From assembly GCF_027595985.1 (NCBI RefSeq), contig NC_073305.1:80359974-80423973 (forward strand): a stretch of 64,000 bases of DNA. The letters run 5' to 3'. Within the stretch, counting starts at the first letter, position 1; every line of letters starts with the position of its first letter. Positions 42,063 through 54,150 of the stretch are shown here, in pieces. Under the pieces are notes generated by a model. It was not told the DNA's origin and made no database searches. It saw nothing but the letters and a program-made list of their open reading frames with translations. This stretch comes from Sorex araneus. Lineage: Eukaryota; Chordata; Mammalia; Eulipotyphla; Soricidae. The position numbers were made by a program, and so were the translations under genes.

Positions 42063-43877
42063 AAAAATTCAGGGTTCAGCAGGGAATGGGAAACCCTGAA
42101 AGACTCCATGTCTGAGATGAGTCTCCAGAGGAATAAATTAATTGTTTAATGATTTAATGCACAGCCACATTACATTAAATCAGGACTGCCATAGCCCAGT
42201 CCTCTGCACTCCCTCCAGATCTTTCTAAGGGGCCAACAGCATTGAGAAACCTGGACAGAGGATAAAACATGCAGCACACGTTGAAGTGGATATTCCATAC
42301 CACTGCCCATTCTCCAAAAACTAATGCCAGCACCAATACAGTCTCTGCCAGTCTTTCCCCTCCTTCTTGCCAACTCATTCCTCAGGCCCGGCCTCAATCT
42401 GGTCTCCATAGAACTGAATAATCTCTTGTGGTTGATAGTACCTGGATCCTAAAACTCTAGGCATTGAACTTTCCGCTCTGGTGCAAGTGTGGGGGAGGGG
42501 GTGTGTGTGTAAGAAACCAAAGTGTCGAGAAGATGTACATTCCTTCACGGATTCCTTCTAAAAAGCAGCAGTAAAAGGGTAAGTCTTGGGTCTTAGAAAA
42601 CAGGCCTGAGGTCAGGAGCCCCCCAAACACAGCCTTGCTAAGGACCCAGGTATATGACAGATATCTGTTTCTTTAATGCTTTCTCCTTTCCTTCAGTCCT
42701 TCCCATAAAGATTTATTCTGTACCACACACAAATGCAGTGGGTAAAATATGTGATGAGGAAACAAGGGGAATAGTTCATAAATATTCTCAGCCATATGCA
42801 AACAATCTCAAATTTATTTTTCTCCTCTTTTAGGAGGGAAAAAAAAATCCACCCATTTCGTGATCACTTCCAGATTCATTGAGGTTGATATTACATAAGA
42901 CCGAATATTGTTTTCTCGTTGTAGAGAAATAATGACTTGGAAACAGCAATTTGAGCTAAGAAAATAATACCCTCTTACTAGGCCATGGGGGCTGAACGGG
43001 GTCTAGGGAGCCAAGGATTCAGTTCAGCCTGCAACAAGCCCTTGTGAGCCTGGCTCACCCTGGCATGCAGGCCCTCTCGGGGCACAGGGGACTCCTCAAC
43101 AAAAAGCCAGCAGGCTCCTAGCAGGTCAAACTTCACCTGGAACAGGCCCATGTCAGATCTGGTCTCCGAAAGGACTGGGGAAACTCTATGAGCTCTTGTT
43201 GCCGTGCTCAGTTTGCCTCTTAGGACCTGTAGTTTTTCTCTGGCATGGGAACTTGCAGAAATAAGAATCAGGGGTACGCCTCCAGTCCTCTGTAACAGAC
43301 TGGGGCAGGTGGGGGAGAGGGGTTTTGTTCACTTCTCCCCCAGGAAGGAGTCAGCACCTCAGCCTGGCTAAGATCTTTCTTTACATTTATCCTGCTCTAG
43401 GGCACCAGCAAGAAGTACATTGACTGGGTATCTCAAGGGAACTGGGGAAGTTTTTTCTCTGACTATTTAAATACACAACAAACCTATTGTGATGGAAAGG
43501 ACTGTTTAGCTTCATTTAAGAGGTTTAGATTTAAGAAGTTCATTAAGAGGTTGCATCTAGGATTTAGCCTAGAGACACCTGCAAGCAAGCCAACTGTTCC
43601 CAGCACTCCTGGGATGGAGGTACAAATTACCTAGTTTAGTTTTGGTTTTTTTTGTTTTTTGGTTTTTTTTTAGCTGCTCTTGGTCTTCCTGACAAGCTCC
43701 CAAACCCTGGGAAGACAATAACTTTAATTTATTCCATTAGGGATTATAACCTAGTCTGATGCAATAATCTAATTGAGAATTCTCAATTTCTTTTTGCATA
43801 AAATTGCTCGGCTTCTCAGCACCTCCTTCTCTCTACTCTTCACTGAGTAACAATGGGATGGGGTGGCATCCCGCCCA

Positions 43878-44016
43878 CATGGCAGAGCCTGGCAAGCTAC
43901 CCATGGAGTATTCGATATGCTAAAAACAGTAACAGCAAGTCTCACACTGGAGATGCTACTGGTGCCCGCTCGAGCAAATTGATGAACAACAGGATGACAG
44001 TGCTACAGTGCTACAG
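43878..44016 (+). mobile_element. SINE-B, 5'-truncated
   Basis: Starts within the body (CACATGGCAGAGCCTGGCAA), then TATTCGATATGCTAAAAACA, CTACTGGTGCCCGCTCGAGC and GATGACAGTGCTACAGTGC. The tRNA head is missing. Confidence 0.88.
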
Positions 44017-44334
44017 GCCTCCTATATGAATTAGGGGGGGGGGGAATCAGTATTTTAATACAGGGGATTAGATTCCAAAATGTCAACTTTTTTCTCTCTG
44101 CCAGGCCATCTCTGTGAGCCAAGGTCTTGCTGCTCTTTGGGGGTCCAGGAGCCTGATGCTTTCTTTCTAAGAGGAAATATCTGCTTGATCTGACATGAAT
44201 GTGGGCTCGCAGGACACCAGATCTCAGGCCTTAACTTCATAACAGCGACTTTTTCTGATAATTTGATAATACGTTTCTATTCTTCAATGAATGGCTTGAA
44301 TTTTCTGGAAAACAAATTTTTTGGAAGGGAGGGT

Positions 44335-44430
44335 TGGGGTTGCACCCAGTCCTGCTAGTAGCTACTCCTGTCTCTGTGCTCAAAGTTTACTCCTAATGGT
44401 ATTTAGAACCTAAGGGGAAAACCTAGGAAT
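44335..44430 (-). mobile_element. SINE-A fragment, antisense
   Basis: GGTTGCACCCAGTCCTGCTA, CTGTCTCTGTGCTCAAAGTT and TACTCCTAATGG: the 3' half of a decayed SINE-A. Confidence 0.65.
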
Positions 44431-45202
44431 TTTTAAGACATTTCAGTTCATGACACTGGTAACACCAAGAAAGGGACAGAACCTTCTACTGGTAGCCTCA
44501 CTAGAGACCTATCTATGTTCATCACCAGGTTTGGGGGACTCAATCATATCACTTTTCTCTCTTGCAAATCTCCTTAAAGAGAGAAAGAGCACTAGGCCAG
44601 TAAGAGTTGGGTCGCATGAGTATGTATGACCACACAGAGTTTACACTATGAAGTAAGTGGGCACTGGGAGCTGCACTGATCTACGGTGACCTTCTGGAGC
44701 ACATAGCAGGTAAGGGTGATCCCTGCAGCCCTTCGAAATACTCTCTTCAATATTCACAGAGACTAAAGCTGCATGGAGCTGGACATGGCAGGATGGTGGT
44801 AGAAGGTGAATGAAGATTCCTCTCAGGCAGGCTTGGTGGACCCTCCTGTGCCAAGTCCGGGTTCCCTAGCTATATTAAGATGACATTGTAGTAAAAGGAC
44901 AGAAAGAATTTGGGTGGCACATGTATGTGTGTCAGGGCATCCAGAATCTGATACCTGAGAGGATGTGTGATAAACACACACACAACAACAGAGTCCTACA
45001 TCTGCTCTAGCATTCAAGAAATGTGGGTGTGAATTTTGCCACTGAACTGGTTGTTCACAGTTTCCCTGAAGACAAAGTTTGGCCCACCATGGGACCTAAT
45101 GAGAGGTGCTATGATCATTCCTATGACTGTGAAATGTATATTTGTGAGAGGATGGAAGGGCTGGAAACTGAGTTGAAGATTAGAGAACAAGATATGATCT
45201 TA

Positions 45203-45379
45203 AGGGACGGGAGCTATAGTACAGAGGGTAGGGCATTTGCCTTGCATGCAGCCGACCCAAGTTCGATTCCCATATGATCCCCTGAGCACTGCCAGGAATA
45301 ATTCCTGAGTGCAAAGCCAGGAGTAACCCCTGTGCATCGCCGGGCGTGACCCAAAAAGCAAAAAGAAAAAAGAAAAAAT
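45203..45379 (+). mobile_element. SINE-A with TSD
   Basis: GGGAGCTATAGTACAGAGGG head, B-box AAGTTCGATTCC, CATATGATCCCCTGAGCACT and GCGTGACCCAAAAAGC. TSD AGATATGATCTTA at 45190-45202 and 45380-45392. Confidence 0.95.
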
Positions 45380-46125
45380 AGATATGATCTTACAACAGCA
45401 TTTGGGTACCGCAGTGAAGCTGATCTGAACATCCAGAATTTTCTGGGGGCTGCAAGGAAAACCATACGAGGAGAATGCAGGAGGGCTCAGGGGAGGAAGC
45501 TCACTCTTTGATCCCCCAGCCCCTGACACATCCCAAGCCACCTGAAACCAGCTGTTTGGGTTTGCATTGTTCTCTCCAAGCTACCTGGGTATGTCAAAAT
45601 TTTCTTGGTCTGTGACCTTGGAGAATTCATATTCAATTTTGGCATGAGATCAAGAGCAGCAGACTTGGCCTCACTGCCAGAGAGGCAGATGTTGTCAGAT
45701 GGACTCTGACTGTGAAAAGCCCAGGGGTTCCCATGTGGGAAGCCCATCCCTGCCCTTGGTTTCTAGGCACTGTTCATAACAGGAATGGTACAAAAGACAA
45801 ACAACTGGGTTATCCTGCTTCAACAGATACCCCACTGTTCCCTCATGTAGGGTCAGCTGATCTGGGCAAGAGTATCAGCCTCAAACCGATGGAGGATTAA
45901 ATGTCACACTCCTGTGGTTCTTCTCAGAAAATGGTCAGGAAAGCCTGCTCTTGAAGGAAGATTCGGATCGGGGCATGTAAGTAGGACCTGATTTGGATCC
46001 TATGACTTCCTCTCTATTTCCCATAACCTATTAGCCTTCTATTACCAAGAGATTTAGTCATTTTGCATTGAGGAAGAGACAGATCCTATTTGTCATTTCT
46101 TCCCCAAGCCCTATCAGGGATAGTT

Positions 46126-46371
46126 CTGTCACTGTCACTGTCACTGTCATCCTGTTGTTCATCAATTTGCTTGATTGGGCACCAGTAACATCTCCATTGT
46201 GAGACTTGTTGTTACTATTTTTGGCATATCTAATACACCATGGGTAGCTTGCCAGGCTCTGGCATGCGGGCGAGATACTCTCAGTAACTTGCCGGGCTCT
46301 CCAAGAGGGATGGAGGAATCGAACCCAGGTAGGCTGCGTGCAAGGCAGACACCCTATCTGCTGTGCTATGG
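46126..46371 (-). mobile_element. SINE-B, antisense
   Basis: CACTGTCACTGTCACTGTCA tail, TTGTTCATCAATTTGCTTGA, GGCATATCTAATACACCATG, CTCCAAGAGGGATGGAGGAA and a reversed head CTGTGCTATG. Confidence 0.92.
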
Positions 46372-46385
46372 GGAAAAAAATATCA

Positions 46386-46555
46386 TCTCCTGGAGAGATA
46401 GTATAAGGGCTATAAGGTGCTTCCCTTGCAGGCAACCAACCCTGGTTTGCTCCCCAGCACCACACATGGCCCACTTAAGCATTTCCAAGAGGGATTCTTG
46501 AGCACAGAGGCCGGAGTAAGCCAATAATGGGCATTATGTGTGGCCCCCAAGCCCA
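46386..46555 (+). mobile_element. SINE-A, diverged
   Basis: TCCTGGAGAGATAGTATAAG head, TTGCAGGCAACCAACCCTGG, CCCAGCACCACACATGGCCC, GATTCTTGAGCACAGAGGCC and GTGTGGCCCCCAAGCCC. It sits 15 bp from the previous SINE-B in opposite orientation. Confidence 0.8.
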
Positions 46556-46561
46556 ATACCC

Positions 46562-46583
46562 TCCACCACCACCACCACCACCA
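46562..46583. repeat. (CCA)n microsatellite
   Basis: Seven CCA units directly downstream of the SINE-A terminus. Confidence 0.9.
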
Positions 46584-47929
46584 AAATCTTCATTATTTTC
46601 TTATGCAGCTCCACAAACTGGCCTTATATTTATTTGTCTTGTACTCAGAAGTACTGTTCCCAACAACAAATAACCACTTTGATCATCATTAATTTTTAAT
46701 AAAAGTCAAGACTCGGGCAATGACCTGGCTACATTAAGAACACCCATATGGTAAAGAATTCTGCACAATTTCAGCAGATTTTCTGTAAGATTTTTGTTTG
46801 TAGGCGCGCAAGGAAGACACGAATAGTTATATAGACAATTTCAGATTCAGATAATATTGCAAGTCTCCACAAAGGTACTGCTCGTTTGAAAAGAAAGTAT
46901 CGCTTTCTTGGTTTTCGAATTAATATTTTCTTTTTGTGTATATATCGTGCCATGTAAATGCCCCAAATACTTACTTATCAACAGGAAGGGTTCGGGGGGA
47001 TAAAGGGAGGGAGAGACAGAGATATAGACTAGAGCTACTGACTCTGTGGGGCCAGCCCAGGAAGAAGCTGTAGAGAGCCACCAGCGAGGTTGCAAGCTAG
47101 CAGGCTGAGAGGTGGGGGACTATTTTCCATTAGGAGGCCAAGCCCGCGCCAGTGACGGGGCAGGGGTGCCCCCTTCTGGCCTTTTCTTGAGAACACGCGG
47201 CACCTGGCTCTGTGTGTTTTCTATTAGGCTTTCCAGAAACTCATAAATGGTTGTAAAACCCATTGTGCTAATAGAAAGAACGACATAAATGCTGACTGAA
47301 GCTATTAATGCTGGTGGTAGTTTATGTAGCAGACCGAGTCGGGCTTAAAACGGTGAGTTTTTTATGGCTACATTCTAACAGGTTATTTTTAAGCATCAGC
47401 CCATAGATTAGGTGTAGTGCTGATGTTCGAGCACATGGAACGAACTGGCCAAGGGTGACTCTCCCTTTCTCCCCCATTTGTTCCAGCCTTCAGAGCTAAG
47501 AGATTTTCTGTCTCGACACTTCCTTTCCACGCCAGACACTCAGACCCAAGTGATCTGACCACACTTTGTCTTGCTTGGCCACATCTTTTATTTAACAGCC
47601 ATTAACAAATTTAAAATCTGCCACCCTACCACCACAATTCCAAACTTAAACAATTACTGGCTTGAGTCATTCTGGGATTATTCTAGAACTTCTTCTCCAG
47701 TTGCCCGTTTTTTTCACTGGCTAAACCCTCATCTCCTGAGCACTCGTGGTGAGCCAGGGTTGGTGCCCCCATATAGGGTGGGCTGCTGAGTCAGAACCCA
47801 AACCAAGAAGCTGGGATTCTTGAGTCTCTGGAGGTATGTAACACGCCCCCATCCTGCGTCAGCCTGGCCTGAGGACTCACGGATCACAGTCTCCTGAATG
47901 ACCCAGGAAAGCTTCAGCACTGGCTGGGG

Positions 47930-48035
47930 AAGTAGCTCCAGTGACAGAGTGTGTGTCTACTGTGTGACAGGCCCCGAGTCTGATCCCTGGAACCTCATGG
48001 CCTCCTAAGCACTGCCAGATATTACCTCTATTAAA
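47930..48035 (+). mobile_element. SINE-A, first of three in tandem, diverged
   Basis: GGCTGGGGAAGTAGCTCCAG head, CCGAGTCTGATCCCTGGAAC and CCTAAGCACTGCCAGATATT. The 3' half is missing and replaced by an A-rich tail. Confidence 0.7.
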
Positions 48036-48055
48036 AATAATAAAATAAAATACAG

Positions 48056-48240
48056 GGGGTGAAGAGATAAGACAGTGAGGAAGGTCCTTAAGGTCCTTGC
48101 CTTGGACATGACCTCTGGGGTATGGTATCGATCCTCAGCACCACAGATGGTTCCCAAGCCCTGCCAGGAGTGAAACCAGAGCACGGAGCCAGGAGCAAGC
48201 CCTTGAGCCCTGTCAGGTGTGGCCCCTGAACCATACCTTT
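48056..48240 (+). mobile_element. SINE-A, second of three in tandem
   Basis: GGTGAAGAGATAAGACAGTG head, TCGATCCTCAGCACCACAGA, GTTCCCAAGCCCTGCCAGGA, CAGAGCACGGAGCCAGGAGC and GGTGTGGCCCCTGAACC. Confidence 0.82.
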
Positions 48241-48255
48241 ATTTAAAATTTAAAT

Positions 48256-48430
48256 TAAGGGGCTGGAGCAATAGCACAGCGGGTAGGGCATTTGCCTTGC
48301 ACGCGGTCAACCTGGGTTCGATCCCCAGCATCCCATATGGTCCCCCAAGTGTCTCATGAGTGCAGAGCCAGGAGTAACCCCTGAGCATCACTGGGTGTGA
48401 CCCAGAAATAAAAATAAATAAATAAAAATC
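48256..48430 (+). mobile_element. SINE-A, third of three in tandem, well preserved
   Basis: GGGGCTGGAGCAATAGCACA head, B-box GGGTTCGATCCC, CATCCCATATGGTCCCCCAA and GTGTGACCCAGAAATAAAAA. A short internal deletion removes the GAGCACTGCCAGGAG segment. Confidence 0.93.
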
Positions 48431-49174
48431 AACCCTAATACTCTAGAATGCCAAGTTTAAGTAAACCTTATTAAAAAAATTAACTACCTTTAAAAAATAA
48501 ATCAACAAATAAAAATAAAATAAAATTTAAATTAAAATATTAAACTCACAGGCTTTCTTAGTCCTCCATGGATGTTCAGTCATAGGTTATACTAAGTCAA
48601 CGATGCACCAGCCAGCTGTTTCCATTGAGAATCTGGCCAGACACAGAGAGCAATTTAAACTCTTGTGCCTCAGTTTACTCATCTGAAAAGTGTATGTCAG
48701 AGCCTAGCATACTGTAGTGGGTAGTCATGAGGCATGTCCGTCCATAGGGCTTCAGAGGAGCACTGCACGCAGTGAGCAGCTATTCTGTGCAAGTATGGGG
48801 TGCAGCCTATGTGCTTGGAGAGAAGCAAGGAAATATCCATCTGAGGAAGGCACTCTGGATGAATCACAAGACCCTTTCTAGACCTATTCTGTTGTGTCTT
48901 TTATTCTGTCTCTATCTCCCTCACCCTGTCCTACCACAATCAGCCTTCCTTGTAGACCCTGTGCACCAAGGCAACCCTAGAGACAAATTAAGAAGGGATT
49001 GGGGGTGGCTTTGTGTAATTTCCTTAATAAGCTACATCATTCCAGCCCCCACTGCTGGTAGTGGCTCTCTGAGCCTTCACTTGCCCCGACATGAATTATA
49101 GTTCATGGGGGAGATGTTTTCCATGGGATATTCCTGTTGTGGAGCTTTTGCTACGTCAGTTTTACCTTTCAGTA

Positions 49175-49416
49175 GAGCTGTAGCACTGTCATCCAGTTGT
49201 TCATTGATTTGCTCAAGCGGACACCAGTAACGTCTCCATTTTGAGACATGCTGTTACTGTTTTTGGTATATTGAATATGCCATGGGTAGCTTGTCAGGCT
49301 CTGCCATCCTGGCAGGATACTCTTGTAGCTTGCTGGGCTCTCTGAGAGGGAAAGAGAACTCAAACCCGGGTCGACCGTGTGCAAGGCAAACGCCCTACCC
49401 GCTGTGTAAGCATTAG
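49175..49416 (-). mobile_element. SINE-B, antisense, with TSD
   Basis: AGCACTGTCATCCAGTTGTT, GATTTGCTCAAGCGGACACC, GGTATATTGAATATGCCATG, GCTGGGCTCTCTGAGAGGGA and the reversed head CAAGGCAAACGCCCTACCCG. TSD CCTTTCAGTA at 49165-49174 and 49417-49426. Confidence 0.93.
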
Positions 49417-51160
49417 CCTTTCAGTAAGCGTGCAGCAGATCAGGTACGTGACTTTCTACTTCTGTTCCCTAAGGAGAAGGACAAGTGCTGACTCAGTTCC
49501 ACTGAACTCCACAGTAGAATAATGTGTCCTTGGCAGTACACCTATCTCAAGTATTTTTACTATTATTTTTAAGTGCCCATAAGTTGTATTCATTGAAAAT
49601 GAATTGTGGGCAAGAATTCACCTGTCTTTTCTTAGCTACTTGTGGTAGCCCAACTTTTTTCTTTTTTTTTCAGAGATGCAATGTGCCAGGTCAACCTTTC
49701 AGGTGGAGGGGGCCAAATAATCAAGTCTGCCTTAAGAGAGATAGGTGGAAATTTACGGATAGGTTTCAGAAAATGAACAGACAGATAGCTGGCATGGCCT
49801 GGAACCCTGATCAATTGCCTGAAATGGAACATCTGTTTTGCGTCATGAGAATGAGAGTCTCATGGGAGATGAAAGGAAGAAAAGACCCATCAATGAACTG
49901 GCCCCAGAGACTCTTTAGGTAACTATAACCCACTTGGACTTTAGTCCCTATATTTCTCCTTGTGTGAGAAAAGCAAATTCTTATTAAGAATTAAACATTT
50001 TTTAAAGAGTATTTCATTAGAATAGGGCCCCAGAGGTAGTAAAATCCTACCTTGTTTTTTGCTAAGTAAAGGGATATAAATATTTGCTTTAGACTCTGTA
50101 ATCAGACTTCTGTTATATGCAATCAAACACTACCTTTGCCAACTCACTCAGATATGGCCTCTTTGTCATTGTTACATTATTATTGTAGCACCTTACTTGG
50201 TGTCTGGTACTGAATGAATATTGTTTGAAAGGATGAACTGTTCAGTGGGGGTTGAAGAAAAGCCAAACCAAGGACCATAAAATGTGATTCTCTTGTCTCT
50301 TATCAACTAGCTCTGGATGCCATTATTTTTGCTTTCTCATCAAGAAACCTGATTTAACATCACAGAAATAGTCGAAGCATTACATATTCTCAGTTGAGAG
50401 TTAGATCTAGTCATGGACTCTAGCTAAACTTTCAGTGAAGATGAGGAAGTTGCAAAGATCATCAAGAGATTGAAAGTCCCGCCCACAAGGTGACACAGGC
50501 TGAAAGTGAAGGTTGGAACAGGAAGTAGTTTGGAGTAAATGTCGGGGTAAGGCTCTGACATCAGCTCTCAGGCACATGAGCAGACAGAGCAGATGCATCC
50601 TGAAGTGTTTGGGATCTGGTTTGTTCTTTTAGAAATAAGTGTTTATTGGGCACCTGCTCTGTGTCAGATGCTAAGCTGGGCTTCGGAAAGAATATTGGTG
50701 AATGAGACACACACATAGCACGTGTCTCCAGTCAACCAGGCATACAACTCCACTTTCCAATACACCTTCCTGCATCACCAGGAGACTTGGGGCCTCTGCC
50801 AGGACCTACCACACCAATATGTGTCCTTTAATGAGATCCCACCCACCCACACACACACAAGTATTCAAATGTGCATTCCAATACATTTCTTAATTTTTCA
50901 TGTTAATCAACACAAGTCTGTTTAATGTCAGTACTTAGGATATCAGAGCACACATAACTTGTATGGCTGTGAATAAATAGCATGCACGTATCACACATAT
51001 ACACTTATATGTCATATATACTTATACATGTGTAAGAGATGTGTATGTGAGAGAAATGTGTGTGTGAGGGTAGAGGTGAGAGAGAGAGATACATGCACGA
51101 GAGCATATGGACATGTATCTGCACGTAAAGCTACCAGCCACCACAAAGACAAGACATTAG

Positions 51161-51338
51161 GGGCTGGAGCCCCTACAGTGGGTAGGTCGTTTGCCTTGCA
51201 CGAGACTGACCTGGGTTCAATTCCCAGCATCCCATATGCCGCCCCCCCAGCATTGCCAGGAGTAATTCCTGAGTACATGAGCCAGGAGTAACCCCTGTGC
51301 ATCACCGGGTCTGCCCCCAAAAAGCAAAAAATATAAAA
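51161..51338 (+). mobile_element. SINE-A with 15-bp TSD
   Basis: GGGCTGGAGCCCCTACAGTG head, B-box GGGTTCAATTCC, CAGCATCCCATATG, AGTAATTCCTGAGTACATGA and CAAAAAGCAAAAAATATAA tail. TSD AAGACAAGACATTAG at 51146-51160 and 51339-51353. Confidence 0.95.
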
Positions 51339-52925
51339 AAGACAAGACATTAGTGGCACAGGGTGAGGTAGGTAGCTAGAGGTAAAAGAGCATTTAACTT
51401 GTGCTCAAATTAATCATTTATTGTTCCTTTATTCCCCAGCCCTTGATCTAAGTCCCAGCCAGGGCAGACCTCGTTCTGGTCAGACGGGCGGGAAATGCCA
51501 TCACATGGAATGGTGTTGGTGGTCTCCGCTCGACCGGGGCGCCCACACCGCTGCTAACAGGACTCCTTCCACTAAGGAATGCGCCCACCCATGCAGGACC
51601 TTCCTTTCCCCCCCTACCCCCGTGTCTGCCCCTTTCACACCACCAACTGAATGCCTCAAGGATTCATTTCAGGAACTAAATTGGTTACATTATAAATTGC
51701 CAGCATCCGTCTCAATAATGAACCAAATCAAAGATCCTCTGGAAGAATCCTGTGGGCAACTTCTGGGAGGCACCAGAAGGGAACATTGGCCCCTTCCCCT
51801 CATCTCCTGCTCTTGGGGCAGGACCCTCCCTCCTGCATCCCTGTAGGCCCTGCCAGGTCTCTGAGGTGGCTCTCCCCTAAAGGGTTGTTTTTCTTTGAAG
51901 AAGAATGAGAATCAAAGGGAAAACTTGAACCCCACAAACAAACAAACAAAATACTCCCATGTGGCTATTTGCATAGAGAGGCTGCCAGGCCAGGAGGCCT
52001 GAAGGGTCCCTTTATGACCAGAGCTGGTTTACTTTCTTCAAAGGAACCAAGGGGCTCTGTTTTCTGAGGAAGTGACAAGACAGTCACCTCTTTATTCTCA
52101 CCACAAGGGTGGTCCAGGACCACCTAAGGAGCTTCCCTTGTGATAACTGCCTGGTTCCTTCTTCAGGAGCCTGTCCTATACAGGAGGGGGGAGGGAGACA
52201 CAGATATCCTCTCCCAAAGTGAGATGCCACACTCCACCCGCTGCCGCTGCCGGCTCCAGAGATGTCTGTGTGGGGGAGAGAGAGGGGGACATCACTGGCT
52301 TTCTTCCTGTTTATGGCACAGGACCTCATCTTTTACCTCAGTACTCAATCCAAGCTGCAGGAGAGGTGAGAAGACAGGCCTCTCCCTGAGCTGAGTTCTA
52401 GAGGAAGCTTTGCTATGGACCCCAAGCACTGCGTGAAAGGGCGGGGGGTGGGGGGAGTGGGAAAGCACAGGAGTGAGGAAGAGGGGAAGGAATCAGGCTC
52501 TTTGTGATGGACGCAACCTGGAATAACGTCACTGTTTCTTTTAGCCCCCACTGACCATACCTGGGGCACGCTCCACTTCACCTTCTGAGTGAAGTCCACA
52601 CCTTCTGAGCCCCTCCAACCCCACAGCAGCGGGCTTGCTGGATTCTTAGGAGGAAGGTCGGGTACAGGCAGGCAGGCAGGTAGGGAAGGCCCCTCCCAAG
52701 ACAATAGCAGTAAATTCCCCGGGAAGTAATATCCCTGAAGTTGTAAAAGCTAACCTTACAGAAGACAGGAACTAGGGTCTGATAAGACACCTGGCCAGCA
52801 ACAGTCTCAGAGAAGGCTGGATCCCCCTTCCAGAAAAGCTCCAGCAGAAACAAAAGGAGACCATCACTACTCCCAACCCTACACTTTGACAAGCCCCTTA
52901 GCAATGGACTTTTACCTCGGTAGAA

Positions 52926-52961
52926 GCCCCACGTGGGGCAAGTTGGGAAAACCCTATAAAA
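52926..52961 (+). promoter_or_regulatory. Palindromic E-box and TATA box of the candidate LTR
   Basis: GCCCCACGTGGGGC (52926-52939) is a perfect 14-bp palindrome centred on CACGTG, the site class bound by bHLH-ZIP factors such as USF and MYC/MAX. TATAAAA follows at 52955-52961. More CACGTG cores (CCCACGTGGCC, AGCACGTGTG) occur downstream at about 53023-53062. It lies in intron 4 of CLIC5 and points against the gene. Confidence 0.6.
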
Positions 52962-53225
52962 GCCACCTTGGACCAGGAAAGGGTGCGCATATATGCTGCC
53001 CAAGCCCATGTGCTGCTTGCGCCCACGTGGCCGAGCACATGTGGTGCCCAAGCACGTGTGTCACCCGCATCTCCCCTCTTGAGATGTGTACTTTTATGCT
53101 TTCACATCTAATGCTGGGGTATGTGTAGGGGCTCTCTCTGCCCTTGGAGAAGCCCGGGTTTTCTACTGAGCACGCTACTCTCTACTCTCCCACTTCCTCT
53201 CCCTCCTCCCCTTCAAATACCTTCA

Positions 53226-53231
53226 AATAAA
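53226..53231 (+). terminator. Polyadenylation signal of the candidate LTR
   Basis: AATAAA inside CAAATAAAATG, about 265 bp after the TATA box, followed by T/G-rich sequence, as at the R/U5 border of class-I LTRs. Confidence 0.5.
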
Positions 53232-53844
53232 ATGTTTTACTTCACTGCTTGTCTACTCCTGAAATTCTTTTCTGTGAGGCGAGGTAAGAACCCAGTAACC
53301 CTGAGTCCTGGGTGGCAGAGGCGGATCAGGAGAAAGTGACGGTCTTTCTCCTCTCTACTTCACATGAGCCACTCCTGGGACCCAGCGACATCAGGTCCAG
53401 GGTCTTTACTAACTTAAGGGCTTTTTCTGGGCTCTCCCAGGGTGTTGTGAGCGCTTTCAAGCCCTTTTCTGTTACAGGTCAGGGGATGTGCCTAGCAGGA
53501 AAATTTTAGATGAAAGGGAGAGAAGAAAGGACGTGAGAAACCTTGCGAGGAGCTTGTCACATCTATGGATGTGAGGGGCATTTCAGAGGTGTTTTCCCAT
53601 CCCCTGAAGGAAACCTGGTACCTGCTGGAACTGCCAGGCAAAGTTTGGGCAAAAGCAATTCCCTGTGTTTGCCCGTGGAAGCTGCTTGCAAATCCACACA
53701 CACCCTCGGGATAAAATACGCTGACCAGTCTCTAGTGGAGATTGCCTTCATCTGCCAGAAGAGGGCAGCACATGCCTTCATCACGCAGAAAGCTTGGCTG
53801 CTGCGTTCAATGATGGACATGGGAGGTTTGTGAAAATAAAGCTA

Positions 53845-53960
53845 CAGCATTAACAATAACAAATATCACATACTGGTGCCTACTATGCCAGGGATGGCTC
53901 TAAGGTATTGAATTAATTGATGCATGTCATTCACAAGACAATGTGAGAAAGGGTATTAAA
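53845..53960 (+). mobile_element. MIR remnant
   Basis: ATACTGGTGCCTACTATGCC, AGGGATGGCTCTAAGGTATT and TGAATTAATTGATGCATGTC match the MIR core in order (..TACTATGTGCCAGGCACTGTTCTAAG .. TTAACTCATTTAATCC). Confidence 0.6.
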
Positions 53961-53969
53961 AAATCTCTG

Positions 53970-54150
53970 TATTAGGGACCAGAGAGCTAGAAGAGGGGAA
54001 GGATGTTTTTCTTGCATGCACTTGACCCATGGCTCACTGGGTATGGCTCAAATCCATGACAACACATCTAGTATCCTGAGCACCACCAGGAATGATCCCG
54101 AGCAAAGAACCAGAAATAAGCCCTGAGCACCATCAGATGTGGTCCCAATA
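53970..54150 (+). mobile_element. SINE-A, diverged
   Basis: GGGACCAGAGAGCTAGAAGA head, TTGCATGCACTTGACCCATG, CCTGAGCACCACCAGGAATG and ATAAGCCCTGAGCACCATCA. The middle is rearranged by a short insertion. Confidence 0.75.

Larger units (their letters stand above)
52742..53318 (+). mobile_element. Candidate solo LTR of an endogenous retrovirus
   Basis: The segment has LTR architecture. It starts TGTAAAAGC. A palindromic E-box (52926-52939) precedes a TATA box (TATAAAA, 52955-52961). A CT-rich run follows (CTCTCCCACTTCCTCTCCCT), then AATAAA (53226-53231), a GT/CT-rich U5-like stretch (GCTTGTCTACTCCTGAAATT, TTCTGTGAGGCGAGG), and GGGTGGCA near the end. No gag, pol or env sequence is seen, so it would be a solitary LTR of a class-I type element left by recombination. 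I could not find a clean 4-6 bp target duplication and both borders are estimates. Confidence 0.55.

Noticed and set aside
51421..51846. 141-codon open frame on the plus strand
   Set aside because: It is proline/serine-rich and without a domain, within CLIC5 intron 4, with no splice context that suggests an exon.
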